A stretch of 64,000 bases of DNA. Source: Phaseolus vulgaris. Taxonomy: Eukaryota; Streptophyta; Magnoliopsida; Fabales; Fabaceae. The notes beneath the pieces were generated by a model. That model was not told where the DNA came from, ran no database searches, and saw nothing but the letters and a program-made list of their open reading frames with translations. Where the stretch lies: positions 37,741,809-37,805,808 of the forward strand of contig NC_023751.2 in the NCBI RefSeq assembly GCF_000499845.2, read 5' to 3'. Below, piece by piece: positions 17,696-30,153 of the stretch (within the stretch, counting starts at the first letter, position 1; each line of letters begins with the position of its first letter). Made by a program: the position numbers and the translations under genes.

Positions 17696-19273
17696 ATGGG
17701 TGGCGACACCATAGACATGGACAAGGAGAGATTGACGGCGGAGATGAACTTCAAGGACTCCTCTTCCGCCGTCATCAGAATCCGCCGCCGTCTACCCGAT
17801 TTTCTTCAGTCGGTGAAGATAAAGTACGTGAAGCTGGGACTGGGATACGGTTACTCATGCAATGCAGCCAGCATTGTGATGCTGGCCATCACCCTTTCTC
17901 TCAGCTTCTCCCTCACCGGTCTCAAACTCTCCAAACTCTGCTCGCACCAGCTCGACGCCGAGACCGTGGCGGCGGCTTTCGCGGCAATCCTTTCCCTCGC
18001 CGCTCTCTTCCGGTGGAAGCGCTCCGGCGCGGTGTATCTGGTGGACTTCGCGTGCTACAAGCCGGAGAAGGAGCGGAAAATCTCGGTGGAGTCGTTCCTG
18101 AAGATGACCGAAGAGAGCGGGGGTTTCGAGGAAGAGTCTCTTCAGTTTCAGAGGAAGATTTCGACGAGAGCGGGTTTGGGCGACGAGACTTACCTACCCA
18201 GGGGAATCACTTCCCGGCCGCCGAATCTCTGCATGAGCGAGGCGCGGTTGGAGGCAGAGGAGGTGATGTTCGGGGCGTTGGACGCGCTTTTCGCGAAAAC
18301 GGGCGTTGAGCCGAAGGACATTGACATTCTGGTGGTGAATTGTAGTTTGTTCAACCCTACCCCTTCTCTCTCCGCCATGATTGTGAACCACTACAAGCTC
18401 AGGAGCAACATCAAGAGCTACAACCTCGGCGGCATGGGATGCAGTGCGGGGCTCATTTCCGTTGACCTCGCCAAGGACCTTCTCAAAGCCAACCCCAACT
18501 CCTACGCGCTGGTTCTCAGCACCGAGAACATAACCCTCAATTGGTACTTCGGCAACGACCGCTCCATGCTCCTCTGTAACTGCATTTTCCGAATGGGCGG
18601 CGCCGCCGTCCTCCTCTCTAACAAGCCTTCCGATCGGTCCCGATCGAAGTACCAGCTGCTCCACACCGTCCGAACGCACAAGGGTGCCGACGACAAGAAC
18701 TACAACTGCGTCTATCAGAAAGAGGACGATACCGGAAAAATAGGGGTGTGTTTGGCGAGGGAGTTAATGGCTGTGGCAGGGGATGCTCTGAAGACAAACA
18801 TAACAACCTTGGGGCCGATGGTTCTGCCATACTCGGAGCAGTTGATGTTTTTCCTGTCGCTGGTTCGGAGGAAGGTGCTGAAGATGTCGGGGGTGAAGCC
18901 GTACATTCCGGACTTCAAGCTGGCGTTCGAGCACTTCTGCATCCACGCCGGTGGAAGAGCGGTGTTGGACGAGTTGCAGAAGAATCTGCAGCTGAGCGAG
19001 TGGCACATGGAGCCATCCAGAATGACGCTCCACCGCTTCGGCAACACCTCGAGCAGCTCCCTCTGGTACGAGCTTGCGTACACGGAGGCGAAGGGTCGGG
19101 TCGCGAAGGGGGACCGGGTCTGGCAGATCGCATTCGGGTCGGGTTTCAAGTGCAACAGCGCCGTGTGGAAGGCCGTGCGGGACATCCCGGAGTTAACTGA
19201 ATGGCGTGGCAACCCCTGGGACGATTCCATCCACAACTATCCCCTTCATCTTAATCTTCCCACCACTTCTTAA
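17696..19273 (+). CDS. KCS1: 3-ketoacyl-CoA synthase, KCS1 type (525 aa, intronless)
   Basis: Condensing enzyme of the ER fatty-acid elongase: joins malonyl-CoA to a long acyl-CoA to make very-long-chain fatty acids for wax, cutin/suberin and sphingolipids. The N terminus [10 protein letters not shown] then [15 protein letters not shown] is characteristic of KCS1; six residues (MGGDTI) plus D precede it, and the 17696 ATG has a good AACCATGGG context. Two membrane segments lie at about 54-76 and 88-106. The FAE1/CUT1 domain follows, with catalytic Cys249 in GGMGCSAGL, His417 in CIHAGGRAV and Asn450 in RFGNTSSSS; His328 and His413 are also kept. The spacing of all these residues is a uniform +26 from FAE1 numbering. 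No frame damage. The coding DNA is GC-rich against an AT-rich neighbourhood. Intronless structure is usual for many KCS genes. A TATA box lies 82 bp upstream and a TRIM relic further up. Confidence 0.96.
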   Translation: MGGDTIDMDKERLTAEMNFKDSSSAVIRIRRRLPDFLQSVKIKYVKLGLGYGYSCNAASIVMLAITLSLSFSLTGLKLSKLCSHQLDAETVAAAFAAILSLAALFRWKRSGAVYLVDFACYKPEKERKISVESFLKMTEESGGFEEESLQFQRKISTRAGLGDETYLPRGITSRPPNLCMSEARLEAEEVMFGALDALFAKTGVEPKDIDILVVNCSLFNPTPSLSAMIVNHYKLRSNIKSYNLGGMGCSAGLISVDLAKDLLKANPNSYALVLSTENITLNWYFGNDRSMLLCNCIFRMGGAAVLLSNKPSDRSRSKYQLLHTVRTHKGADDKNYNCVYQKEDDTGKIGVCLARELMAVAGDALKTNITTLGPMVLPYSEQLMFFLSLVRRKVLKMSGVKPYIPDFKLAFEHFCIHAGGRAVLDELQKNLQLSEWHMEPSRMTLHRFGNTSSSSLWYELAYTEAKGRVAKGDRVWQIAFGSGFKCNSAVWKAVRDIPELTEWRGNPWDDSIHNYPLHLNLPTTS

Positions 19274-19489
19274 TTAATGTCTATCCATCAACACAATCTT
19301 CATTATTTACTTCATCAACTATTATTACTTCAATTTCTTCATTGCCTTCATCTTTTCTATCTCTAATCTTAAATTTAAAACATTCCAATTAAACACATTT
19401 CTACACACTACACTTCCACATCTTAGAAAACAACATTGTGGTTTTGTATGGTGTTTATTTTCGGTTGATTGGTCAATCTACTTTTTTTT

Positions 19490-19790
19490 CCTTGTTATTT
19501 GAATGATCTCATCGTACTTCTCTCGTTTTTCTGCTTTCCGTCTCTGTAAATTTTAGGTTCGGATGGTACTTGCAAAAAACATTTCAATGATCAAATAAAA
19601 CTTTGGTATTTGGCACTGGTGTTATTAGTATTAGATGACGACGTACTTAATTCTTGAAAATTGTGTTAATTATATGGTTATTATGCACATTTGTTATTGG
19701 GTCAGATTAAGGATTTATATCATAATTAAAGATATATTATCTAGTGTTTGATCATTGATTAGTCTCATTAATTTTCTGTTTGGATAAAAA
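19490..19790. repeat. Dispersed repeat family A, copy 2
   Basis: Contains GGATGGTACTTGCAAAAAAC, ATTTCAATGATCAA, GATGACGACGTACTTAATTC and TTGTTATTGGGTCAGATTAA in the order seen at 10285-10665. It starts about 220 bp after the KCS1 stop codon, so it lies in or just past the 3' UTR. Confidence 0.6.
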
Positions 19791-19975
19791 GGTTTCAGGC
19801 GGTCTTAATCGGGTGTCGAATCTCCAAGTGTTATAGGGATATGATGTATGATGTATGGTTAAAAAAAAACTCATTAGTTCTCTATTTGGATGAAAAGATT
19901 TTGATCGGTTTTAATCGGGTGTTGGATATCTAAGTGTCATACGAATCCGATCACTATATGGTTAAAAAAAACTAA
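19779..19975. repeat. Two-copy direct repeat, period about 106 bp
   Basis: TTTGGATAAAAAGG, then TTAATCGGGTGTCGAAT, AAGTGTTAT and TATGGTTAAAAAAA, is followed 106 bp later by TTTGGATGAAAAGA, TTAATCGGGTGTTGGAT, AAGTGTCAT and TATGGTTAAAAAAA. It is a local tandem duplication directly after repeat family A. Confidence 0.65.
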
Positions 19976-20500
19976 AAAAAACTAAAAGATTAAGAAATAG
20001 AGGAAAATTTGACAGAATAACGTGAGAATTATTTCTCTTGTATATTTTTTCTTCTAACTTAAAAAATTATATATGAATAACGTATTATCCTTGCATGATG
20101 ACAGTTGGATAATACTAATGGGATTAGTTGTCATCCTGATTTGTGTTACGTGATCATTAATTACAAATTTCTTAACAAAAATAGTGTCTAGTAGTTTGAC
20201 ATTCTTACTGCAAATCCAAATATCTTTGCATTGATTAATATTTCCCTAGGTAGACGCAATCCGCTATTAGGGTAAATTAAATCACAGCTTTATTCCTTAT
20301 TTAAAATTCTAACTCAAATTTTAGGGTTGTCAATCGTCCAACATACTCTTATAAACGTAATTTAAAAACAAACTAACTAATTTGGTCTAACTCTTTGTTA
20401 CCCAAAATTGAAAATGAAAATAATTGTAATCAACTTTTTATTAGTGAAATTATTTGCAATCAATAAAGAAAAATTCAATGAAGTCTAAGTTGGGATTGCT
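19976..20500. other. Intergenic, no gene recognised
   Basis: AT-rich; nothing recognisable on either strand. Confidence 0.5.
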
Positions 20501-21062
20501 TTTTTTTTTTTATTGGTAAAAAAATAAAAAATATGTGGCACTTTAAAGGTGGTTCAATCCTTATACATCATGAACACTTAACAATTAGCTCAACATAACA
20601 GAAACGACATCCTTTGCAAACAGCGAAATAAGCACCTAATCAACTTAAAACAAATCACTTGTTTTTAATCGAAAACATATGTACCAGAGGGTCTATACTC
20701 CAATCTAAAAAGGAAAAACAGGTTGAAGGAACTTTGGAGGTAACTCAAGACCAAACTTTCAATTGAGCCATAGAAGAGATTTAATAATGATCGATCACTG
20801 TGTTTATTCCAATGTCGTCAAACTTCATTTACCAAAACAATCCATACATTTCCAAAAACTAAATTAACAGATGTAGGAGCACCAATCAACTTAAAGTGCA
20901 AGAAATGTGAGGCATAAGCAATATGGTCTATCGATTTCAGCCCTAACTAAGCATAGCAAAGATTTCAAACAAGCCAAACAATTATGCATTCAAATACCAA
21001 ATGCTTTGTTGTCTCCTCTTTCACCCCGCAAAGGCCACACAAAATGTTATCAACCACGACCC
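20501..21062 (-). mobile_element. 5'-truncated LINE fragment (zf-RVT end)
   Basis: Minus orientation: the left edge is a T-run plus TATTGGTAAAAAAAT, reverse of the shared LINE tail. At the far end (about 20930-21060) the minus strand reads like the zinc-binding domain after LINE reverse transcriptase: NILCGLCGVKEETTKHLVFE then C, giving a C-x2-C-x-H-L-x-F-x-C pattern. Flanking GATTGCT (20494-20500 and 21068-21074), with further similar bases around it, looks like an eroded target duplication. Stops interrupt the frame. Confidence 0.65.
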
Positions 21063-21489
21063 TTTGAGATTGCTATTTTCTAATATTTGAGTTATCTTCT
21101 TTTAACTATTATTTAGATATTAATAAAAATATATTGTTGAATGTTTTCAAAACTATCAGATGACATGTTAGAGTCTAATAAGTCACATTTAATTTTGATT
21201 AACTGTTTTATAACAAAATATAAAATGTGATTTTTTTAAGCATCAAATCTCAAGAAACGTAAGTATTTTATCTGACTAACCAACGCAACACATCTTGTAT
21301 ACATATCTTTGTATGATAAGCTAACTTTTGGACATACGACAGAGATATGTGATTTGAAGCATCATATGGTACATTTTTAATATTATAAATATTTATTCTA
21401 CTTTCAAGATAATGTCTCTTTTGTTTACTTTTGAAGAGAATCTCGTGAAGACCTATCAACATCAATATCTCTTAAAGAATCCATTAAAA

Positions 21490-21800
21490 CTACTCCATAC
21501 CAATCAACTTATGTTGTGCTTTGTGCTCATGTGTTCGCTCGACCTCCTCCTTTCGATCTTCTCTATTATATTCAGCTTGTAGTATTTTCAATCTGCTCTC
21601 ATATGTTCGATTTGAAATATTCTCGGTCTTCCCGTCAATGTCTTTTCGAAATACAGTGTGGGGACAAAAACATGCAAAAATATTTCCCGACACTCAAGTC
21701 AACTTTTATGTGTCCAAGTGAGTTATTAATGTTATGTTTACTTATCTTTTTCCTATCCATTGAATGCTCTATTTATACATATATATGATGGACTTAGTAG
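21490..21800. repeat. Possible divergent member of repeat family A
   Basis: The phrases GGGGACAAAAACATGCAAAA, CCGACACTCAAGTCA, AGTGAGTTATTAATG and CTATTTATACATATA follow the same order and spacing as family A blocks (CTGCAAAAG, GACACTCCAACGCTCAAGTC, TATTTATAT). Similarity is patchy. Short open frames here look like translated repeat sequence. Confidence 0.35.
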
Positions 21801-23036
21801 TAGATGATGAATAGTATTGGACTTCCTTTGGATTTTGATATTTCCTTTCATCCATATAGTTGAGTTATTCAATGATTTAATCTTTAAAATATATTGGCAA
21901 ATGATAATATTCACAAGGTGTTTTTTACAACATCAACTCGCAGATTTTTCAAGGCCAAAAGGTCGAGATAATTGCAAATCGATTGTCCAAGTGATCAGTG
22001 TTCTCTGGCATGTATTGAGCCGAGAAACGAAGATGTCGAACGGTAGAGTATTCAATTTTCATATGAATATTATAGCATTATTGTATATTTTATTTTTTCC
22101 TTCTTTGTTTTGAAATTTAATTGTTCATTTAGTTTCTATATTTCATAATTTCTATGTTTTATTTTTTATACATCACTCATTTTCATCCAAACACAATTTT
22201 TTTAACGTGCTTTAGTTCCAATTGTTCAAAACTGTAAAAACAAAATCAGATTAAAAATGTAAGAACTAAAACAAATTAAAAATATGTATGAAACTAAAAT
22301 AAATAATTTTCAAATATAAACACTAAAAGGCAAAAGCATTCGATCTTTAAGAACAAAATAAATAACACTCATTCTTGTTATGAACTAAAGACATATAGAC
22401 AATTGGCATTCTATAAACCACAAATAGCAAGAAAGTGATTGAAAGAGCTCTCTCATTGCAAAACAAGACATCCACATTAGATTCAAAATTGTATTGTCAT
22501 TTTTTCAAATATAATATTTATATATTATTAAGCTGTTAGAAGGAATTCGAAATCAAGTTCACTAAATACATGTGAAAATATGTAACCTTTAAATCAAATG
22601 AATATTGAACTTATTTATTATTTATGTTTTAATTTTTAAAAATATTTTTTATTTCTATAAATTTAACTCTTTCTTAAATTTAAATAGTGATGTAATATTC
22701 AAATTTTATAACACTCCTACAATCAATAATTTTATATTAATTAAGAATCGAGCTAAAAAACAATTTGAAAAACATTATTTTCTTAACATATTAGTGATTA
22801 AGCCTATTCAACATATTGATTTTTTTTATCAAAAAATCATTTAATATATTTTAAAATATTAAAATTAATATATTTAATCCAAATCTTAGTAACTATAATA
22901 TATTTTAAATGTCAACCAAGTTCACTTCAAAAGAAAGCAACATTAGATTATTTTATATTTGTAAACATTTTTTTTTTATAAAATAATATAATTAAAAAGG
23001 AAGAAGTGTAAGTAAAAGAGAAGAAGGAAAAAAAAG
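21801..23036. other. AT-rich intergenic and upstream region of the small gene
   Basis: No gene or element recognised. The last 60 bp are purine-rich (GAAGAAG and AAAAAAGATG) and probably form the 5' leader of the gene at 23037. Confidence 0.45.
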
Positions 23037-23459
23037 ATGTGGTTTTGCCCAAACCACGCTACCCCCTTTCACAAGCCTCTTGTTCCCTCCGTCTCCGCCA
23101 CCTCATGGAGGCGGAGCCACGGCGTCTCCGCCACCGCCAACGAAAGGGGTGGGAATTTGGGGCACAACCTTGTGGGAACTCTCCGTTCCAATTCGACTCC
23201 AATTCCGAAACTAACAGAACAAGGAGATATGAGTGGGTCAGATATCCTTTGGGCACTGCAGAGAGCGAGTGCTGGGAAGAAGAAGAAGCACGGGAAGAAT
23301 AAGAAGGAGCATCGGAGGGACGAATCCTCTGTGGGCACTCTCACCGGACAAACTGCTGTGGATTACACCAACGTTCGTCCACTGTCCATAAATGCAAATT
23401 GGGCTGCTAAATTGGAGGACTTGGATAAACGTCTTCGGGAGCTTTCAGATACCATTTGA
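23037..23459 (+). CDS. Small plant protein of unknown function (up to 140 aa)
   Basis: I do not recognise a named family. The ORF is clearly GC-richer than the flanks. It has a basic, Ser-rich N terminus (1-60) that could be a plastid or mitochondrial presequence. A second part begins at an internal methionine (residue 65, base 23229) with MSGSDILWALQRASAGKKKK, followed by a lysine-rich stretch, VDYTNVRPLSINANWAAKL and a short C-terminal helix rich in D/L/R (LEDLDKRLRELSD). The MSGSDILWALQ core and the C-terminal helix look like the conserved part, so translation could start at 23229 (76 aa) instead. Just after the stop, CATCAAGGTATAT could be a splice donor in the 3' UTR. The antisense frame over the same bases is a shadow. 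Confidence 0.6.
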   Translation: MWFCPNHATPFHKPLVPSVSATSWRRSHGVSATANERGGNLGHNLVGTLRSNSTPIPKLTEQGDMSGSDILWALQRASAGKKKKHGKNKKEHRRDESSVGTLTGQTAVDYTNVRPLSINANWAAKLEDLDKRLRELSDTI

Positions 23460-25970
23460 TTCCACTATTTATTGTTTACATCAAGGTATATTTATTTTTT
23501 TCCTCTGGTAATAATTTAGCATAGTTTGGTTTTAAATGGTTGCTTAATTTTGCTTGAAGATTGGAACTTGGGTTTTCAGTATTATACTAAATGGATGGAG
23601 TAGCAATGAATTAGCAAGTTGGAAGAATATTATTTTGGAATTTTTAGTTTTAATGATAATGGCATATTTAAATTGCATACTGATAAGCTGAAGATGATTA
23701 GGTTTGGATTTGGTTTTTCATGCTTGCCTGGTTTTTTTCCACTAGCAAAGAGGTTGTGTTAATAGAGTTCAATAGTTGTGTTGTGATGGATGTTTGATAC
23801 TCAACAGAATCACTTAATGATCCGTATTAGACGCTTGATCCTTTAATATATACATCAAAGTTTATTTTGTCTTCTGGGGGCGACACTGAACCATTTTTCA
23901 ATTATATTCTTAACTTGCTGTGTTGTTGATGATGTTACACCAGATAAAGATAAAAATATTTTATTATATAAGTAGTAGGTGTAAAACTCCCGTAAAGTTG
24001 AATTAAACTTAATCCTTTTTAATAGTTGTAAATTATAATCAAAAGAAAATGATGAAATTCCATTAAACAACATTGTTCTGGTGGGGTAAGAAGCCAATCT
24101 TATATGTTTGAGTTGACTGGTTAGCTTTTTTCGCAAGACATTAGCACGTAGGGGAAGGAAAATGTCATTTCATTTTCAAATCTTTTGGACAGATTGTTCT
24201 GGTTCTGCTGTAATGTATCTTCTGTAGGAACCGGTATTGCTTATTAGGTTACCATAACTTGCATCATTCACAGAACTTTTATTATTGCTAAGTTGACAGA
24301 ATGCATTACTATTTGCTAGCAGTAGCATTTAGGAATTAGTTGATACAACTGAACAGCTGTGGTACTGTGTGTGTTGTTTTTCAAACTAACAAGAAACGGT
24401 GTCTACTCTTAGAAAGCTCATATATATATGGACAGAGCAGCACAACAAAGGAAAGAAAGATCACTTGTAACTAACTTCAACTGTAAAACAATAACCTCTC
24501 TAACAGTTGCATATTCCTATACTATATGCTAAAAAAGACTTTTGATCAGTTCACCATAAAATACTGAAATTGACTCCTTAAATCATTCATTTGATAATTG
24601 CAAAAGAAAGACACTGAACTGGTATCATGCTGTTTTGCTACCTTGAATATTCTGCCGGTGATCACAGTTGAATTTCAAAATTGCCTGATAAGTTTGCAGG
24701 GTGCTGCAGTTAGATTATGGCGTTTAAATAAAAAGTTTGCAGTGTATTAATGATCGAGTATCAGAGGGAATGAGCAGAACTCTGCACTTCAAAATGCTTA
24801 ATCCTCGTTGACACCATTACCACAATCTGCCCTTTAAGATTGAGCTATCTTCCCCCTCGTCAACAAAATGAAAGCCGGTGAACCTATTCTAGTGGGGTCG
24901 GGGCCTCATCTCTGAAAATTTTCTCGTGATCAATCCATTTTTTATGTATGAATGAAATAAATTGTAGCATTCAACAATACCAGCTTTGCAAGCAACCATG
25001 TAGTGGTTAATGAATAGCACGAGCTAATAACATACAATGATTTTCAATGTTTGAGAAATCTTTTACAGTATCCATGCAAAAGCAGGGGCTATAAATAATG
25101 GTTAGAAAGCGCAAAATCTTCGTTGGCTTTGTTTAAAAAGTCAAAGATGGGAATTTGGACTATAGGAACTAAATGCTGGCATTTGATTGATGCAGCAAAA
25201 CCAAAAAATTATGCATCGACTTTCCACCTCGATGCTTATTTCTTCTAGGGATCAACGCTCTCAGATGTCAGCAGATTTAGCCCTTCACCTAAACAATAAA
25301 GGGTAACAATATAAATAAGATTTAAGAAATTACTTGAATTTCGGCGGCGATCAATGCACATTCGTGAAAACAAGCCAAACGCCCTAATCCTTCAGTTGTC
25401 CATTTTTCTCGTATGTGTTTTTCCTTGAATTAGTTGTGTTTATTTCATTCTTTCATTTTACATGGTTTGAATTAGATCGAATGCATTTTATAAATGGCAC
25501 AGACCTGGGTCTCTTTTCTGTAGTGAAGTAAGGATTGATTAACACTACTAAAAGTGCTACTCCATTTAAGCTCACAAAACTGCCACTAACATATAAGGAG
25601 CGTTTCAGTTATGAAAATGGCCACAAAACCGGTTAAGTTTTTCTGAAGCCAAATTAACACAATTTTCTACTGGCTGTCAATAAAAAATTCCAAGCATTAC
25701 AAGCTGAAAATATGGCAATTACTCTGCTGTGACTCATCTAACAGCAGTAGACACCAACATTAAAAAGTTAAATAGAATATTACTGGTCCTAATCCTAACT
25801 TTCTCTTTATATTTTTCTTCTTTTTTTCCCTTTCATGGGATAGAGATTTGTTAAGGGATTCTGTGAATGTATAGCAAATGAATAACAGGTCCCTGATTCC
25901 CAAAGTCCCCTTCACCACCAAAAGACAGTTTGGGGGCAAAAGACAGATCGCATTAATCTGTCTTCTATCC
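23460..25970. other. 3' UTR and intergenic space between convergent genes
   Basis: The two neighbouring genes converge here. Both 3' UTRs must lie inside, but their ends cannot be set. A short TRIM-like LTR piece occurs at about 23930-24020 (TATTTTATTATATAAGTAG, then AAGTTGAATTAAACTTAATC). Nothing else was recognised. Confidence 0.45.
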
Positions 25971-28900
25971 CTAATAGGGTCGATACCTTCTACTACGATT
26001 GCCTTCATCATTGCCACTACCTCCTCCTCCTCCTCCTCCTCCTCCTCCTCTCCCTGGCTGCCCACTTGGACCATTACTCCGTTCAATTCTGCGAGGTCTG
26101 CTAGGTGGCGCTTGTACACCAGGTTGTTGACTGCACCATATCAGCATCATCAAGATCACTTATTTTGCCAATTTTCACATTTCAATTCAATACTAAATAA
26201 ACATTACTCCATAACATACGACACAAACTTATGATTTATATTTACAAACATGGACGTAATTTTATATTAAGATTGAAAATCATACATGAAGTAAAAGAAA
26301 ATAAGACAGCATTTCATAGTAATGATAAATTAATATGCTTTTTCTACAACATCACTAATTTAAAATAAATATTGGGTAAATATGACTATTTCCATTACTA
26401 TGTTAAATTACTATTGTGCATAATTGGCAATGCAATTTAAAATTAAATTGACATTAACAAATAAGCCATCATATAAATTTATAACATGATTTAAATTTAA
26501 GAGCATGTTTTTATTAGTATTTCTACATAATAAATTTATCTAAATAAAATGTATCGTATATTAATAATCATTAGATATCATTCGTACATGGGTTAATATC
26601 AAATATAAGGAAACGAAACCATTTAAATGAATTGTACAAACTTACAGGACATAGCCAATTCGACCGTCTGGTAACACCATTGGAACCATTTGCATTCCTG
26701 CCGGCATTGGACCCCTACCATATATCATTGGCTGCACAAAAGTACACAAGAACCCACAATATCCAAGCAGATTAGAACAAAGAATAAAACAAACAAACAA
26801 ACACGTCAGTTATAAATATACACTGTGACTCAGTCAATACCTGTTGATAACCACCACCAACACCATATCCAGCCCCTAAAGAGCCATAAGGATTTCCAGA
26901 AAAGTTACCATATGCAGGATGAGGAAGATGGTTTGAATGCAGTCCAGGATTGTAGCCATACCCTCCATCTGGTTTTTTATCAGCTTGAGGTTTGGCAAGA
27001 ACAACTTCAAGTAGTTGTCCTGCAGTTCAAATACATTAAACAAGTTTAAGTGAACACACTAAGAACATTCAAAGAACTTCTTTTACTGACAAGTGATAAC
27101 TGACACTTGTTAATGATTTTTATGCAGGATACTCCTTATTCCTTTTTTTCCAGAGAAATTCAATTAAAGAAAGAGAAAAAGAGATAAACTTGAAGGGACA
27201 ATTTCGTTTATTTATAACAATAGTATAAAATAAGTACCATCAATTTCATATTTCTCAGTCTCTTTTACAGCTTTCAATGCACTTGACCTCTCTGCATAAT
27301 GAATGAAACCAAAATCACGTTTCCCTCCAGCTTTGCCAGGTGGCATGACCACTTTTGTTACTTCGCCATGACGACGGAATAGTTCCTTCAGTTGGTCAGT
27401 GGTAACATTTTCTGGTATGTTTTTGACGTACAGAGCTTTTACCTGAAAATGCCAAATACAAAAATGTTTGAAAGCAAAACTTCAATTACCTAATTAGTTC
27501 CCGTAGGCTCACACCCTAAAAAACACATCAATATAACCACCGCATATCAATTTATTTTTTAGTGCTGATCAAAAAAATAAAAAATAACCACCGCATATCA
27601 ACATTTATGATGCTTTCGACGATCAACATCAATCCCTTTTTTAAACAAACCAGCTTTCTGTAAGTGTCAGTCATATTAATTTCACCAAAAATGATGGTCC
27701 AGAATCTAGAGAGTAAGTAAAGACACTTAAATGTTTCTGATATCTGTTCATTTCCATGCCAAGGAAAGATTCAGACACATGGCACGAACCAGAAAAATTT
27801 GAGATAGAAGGGATATGATAAGAAACCCAAAGTGATTGAAAGGGTCAATGTTATGCTTACAGAAACATTGATGAGCTTATATGTGCCAGAAGGCTAGCTT
27901 CATAATTGCCAGTACTTAACTAACAACCAAATTAACCAACTAAACAAGTGGTAATAGCTCCTAGCAACCTGAACAATAGACATTACAACCTAGGCATTAA
28001 TAACACAAGCCATGAGAATGAGAAACAGCAATGACCAAGATGCATAATTCTTAGAAGTCTTTAACAAGTGTATAGGTAAACTTAATCTTACTCTTACACC
28101 ACTATGGTACTTACTAAAGCATATTGGAATTCTTTGGGCCACCATATTGCGGGAACAATAATCTAAATTCCAAACCGAGACAGAGACTTAATAAGAAAAG
28201 GCATAAGCTGAAGTCAAAGTTTAACACCTAAGGCAGTTGCAAACCAATCCTGAATATAAAATATGCAGATGATTTTGAAGATTCTGACAGTCAACACATG
28301 GAAAATATATCCAATAGGAATATCTGAAGAAATGAGTAAAAGTTAAGATGATTTATATTAGTTGAATGAAATTAACAGACACAAGCACAGAAATATTCTT
28401 TGCCAAGTGTTTCCCTTCTCAAATGACTGTCCCTTACAACTGAGCACTTATGAAATTCTCTCCAAATTTATATTCCTGAATGACCCTCCCTACCCTTACT
28501 ACCTCCATATATTTAACTAATCCTCTCCAGCAAACCAACTGTTGTAACTGTATGTCCTCAGCAAGACTTGTAAATTGTGACAAGCCCTGACCTTGAAATA
28601 AGGTAAACTTATCTCCCCATCAACCTTTTTCTAACCCATAAAAAAATGTTGAGAGCCAGTTTTTCCCCCTTTTTTTTTTCTTTTGGAGGAAATGATACAA
28701 CTTGCTCAAATTCACAGTTTGAAAATGCAGCTCGAAAAATCAAAACACCTAAATCACAATTAATTTCTCCAACAGCAAATAGGTTTTCCTATATGCTGAG
28801 ATCCATGTCAAAAGCATAAAGAAACTTGAAAATAACCATAGGATTGGGCTCTGCAGCGTGAAAAGGAAAAGGAGGAAAAGATTGCGGAGAAGGGATACAT

Positions 28901-30115
28901 GTCCAATCAAACCCTTGATGCAATGATAGAAAAAGCAATAAGAAACTCTTAATTTGCATTCCACCTTAATTCTGGAAATTACCTGCGAAGAAGCAGAATG
29001 ATCAGGAGAGTTCTTCGGATCTGCCCATGTGACAGTGGGGGTATTACCATCCAGCTTAAAGCTTGCACTTGACATCTTTTGCCGTGAATAATCAGCACAT
29101 GCATTATTGTAATACAAAACAAAAGCAAATCCACGATTCCTACTTGGATTTTGAGGGTCCTGATAAAAACAAAAGGAGTAGGAATAAAACATTAGGCCTG
29201 CCAAAAGTTTAATGTAAGCTAGTAGCACAGCCACCCGAGACTGCACCTTTATGAGCTCGATGTTTTCAACTCCAGGACCAACTCCTTCAATGACTTTCCT
29301 AAAGTCATCTTCCGTCCAAGTTTTTGGAACATTACCAATGAATAATCTGTGTTTGGTTTCAGAAAGTGAACACCTCAATGTTTTCCCCTGAAATCGTGAA
29401 TAATTTTTAAACCATTCACCAAAATTAGATTCTTAATTGAAATCTGTCTTGAAAATAAAATATAGACAACAAGATTTCCAGGGAGTACATAAATACCTTA
29501 AATTCCCTGCTATGTATCTCCTCTATTGCCTTTTGTGCTACCTCTTTTGTTTTAAAAGCAACAAAGGCATAACCCTTGTTTTCTCCAGTGTCCCTGTCTT
29601 TCATTAATCGCACCTGAAAAGAAACAACAAATAAAAATCTTTTAGCAAATGTTCCCACCTGCAGAAAGGACAAGTTTATAATATCATTACATCAATTTAT
29701 GAAGGCTCACCTCAAGAATATCACCCACCGGCTCGCACAAATCCCTTAAATCATCTTCACATACATCCCGAGGAAGTCCACCAATAAAGACTTCCGAACC
29801 ATGAGGTGGAAGGGCAAGAAGTTCGTCATGCTTCTCTTTCTCATCTTCATCAATGAAAGACGGTTTTTGATCATCATCACCAAATTCAGTGGCAATGTCA
29901 CTTTTTTCTGCTTCAGGTAAATGGTCCTTCCCACCAACCTCTGCTGTTGAATCCTCATATTCATCATGTTCCTCAACACTACCTTCAGCATTTTCATCTT
30001 CACCTCCATCCACTCCATCATCATCTATTTGTTCTTCAACATCATCATCCATCTCTTCCATAAAATTTTCCTCATCAAGGTCCACTCGCTCATCAATTTC
30101 TGCACCTTCTGACAT
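25971..30115 (-). CDS. LIF2: Triple-RRM hnRNP Q-like protein, LIF2 type (8 coding exons, 489 aa)
   Basis: Nuclear RNA-binding protein related to Arabidopsis LIF2, a partner of the Polycomb protein LHP1 involved in flowering and stress gene control. Exons on the minus strand: 30115-29711, 29613-29497, 29387-29247, 29159-28983, 27442-27238, 27019-26841, 26731-26646, 26130-25971; all junctions are GT-AG and the joined frame is open. Domains: an acidic Glu/Asp-rich N terminus (1-100), RRM1 from about 108 (SEVFIGGLPRDV; RNP1-like GYAFVAF), RRM2 from about 187 (HRLFIGNVPK; RGFAFVLYY), RRM3 from about 282 (VKALYVKNIPEN; RDFGFIHYA), then a Gly/Tyr/Pro-rich tail with a polyglycine run and the ending RRYRPY, as in LIF2. 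Length matches the family. A 5' UTR intron is likely (see 30153-31434). Confidence 0.93.
26020..26050. repeat. (CCT)n microsatellite coding polyglycine
   Basis: About ten CCT units in the last coding exon of the LIF2-type gene, read on the minus strand as GGA/GAG-type codons giving the run of Gly in the tail. Length variation here would change the protein without shifting the frame. Confidence 0.85.
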
Positions 30116-30153
30116 GATTGGATCAGACTTTTGTCATGAACAGCTGACTACCT

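Noticed and set aside
17857..18309. 150-codon plus-strand frame within KCS1, and another at 18748-19200
   Set aside because: Alternate frames of the same gene with biased, low-complexity composition.
18194..19236. Long minus-strand frames (up to 173 codons) across the KCS1 gene
   Set aside because: They lie wholly antisense to a clearly intact KCS1 ORF; GC-rich coding DNA readily opens such frames, and they show no domain.
25878..26234. 118-codon plus-strand frame with a serine run
   Set aside because: Antisense of the last LIF2-type exon; the serine run is the CCT microsatellite read on the wrong strand.
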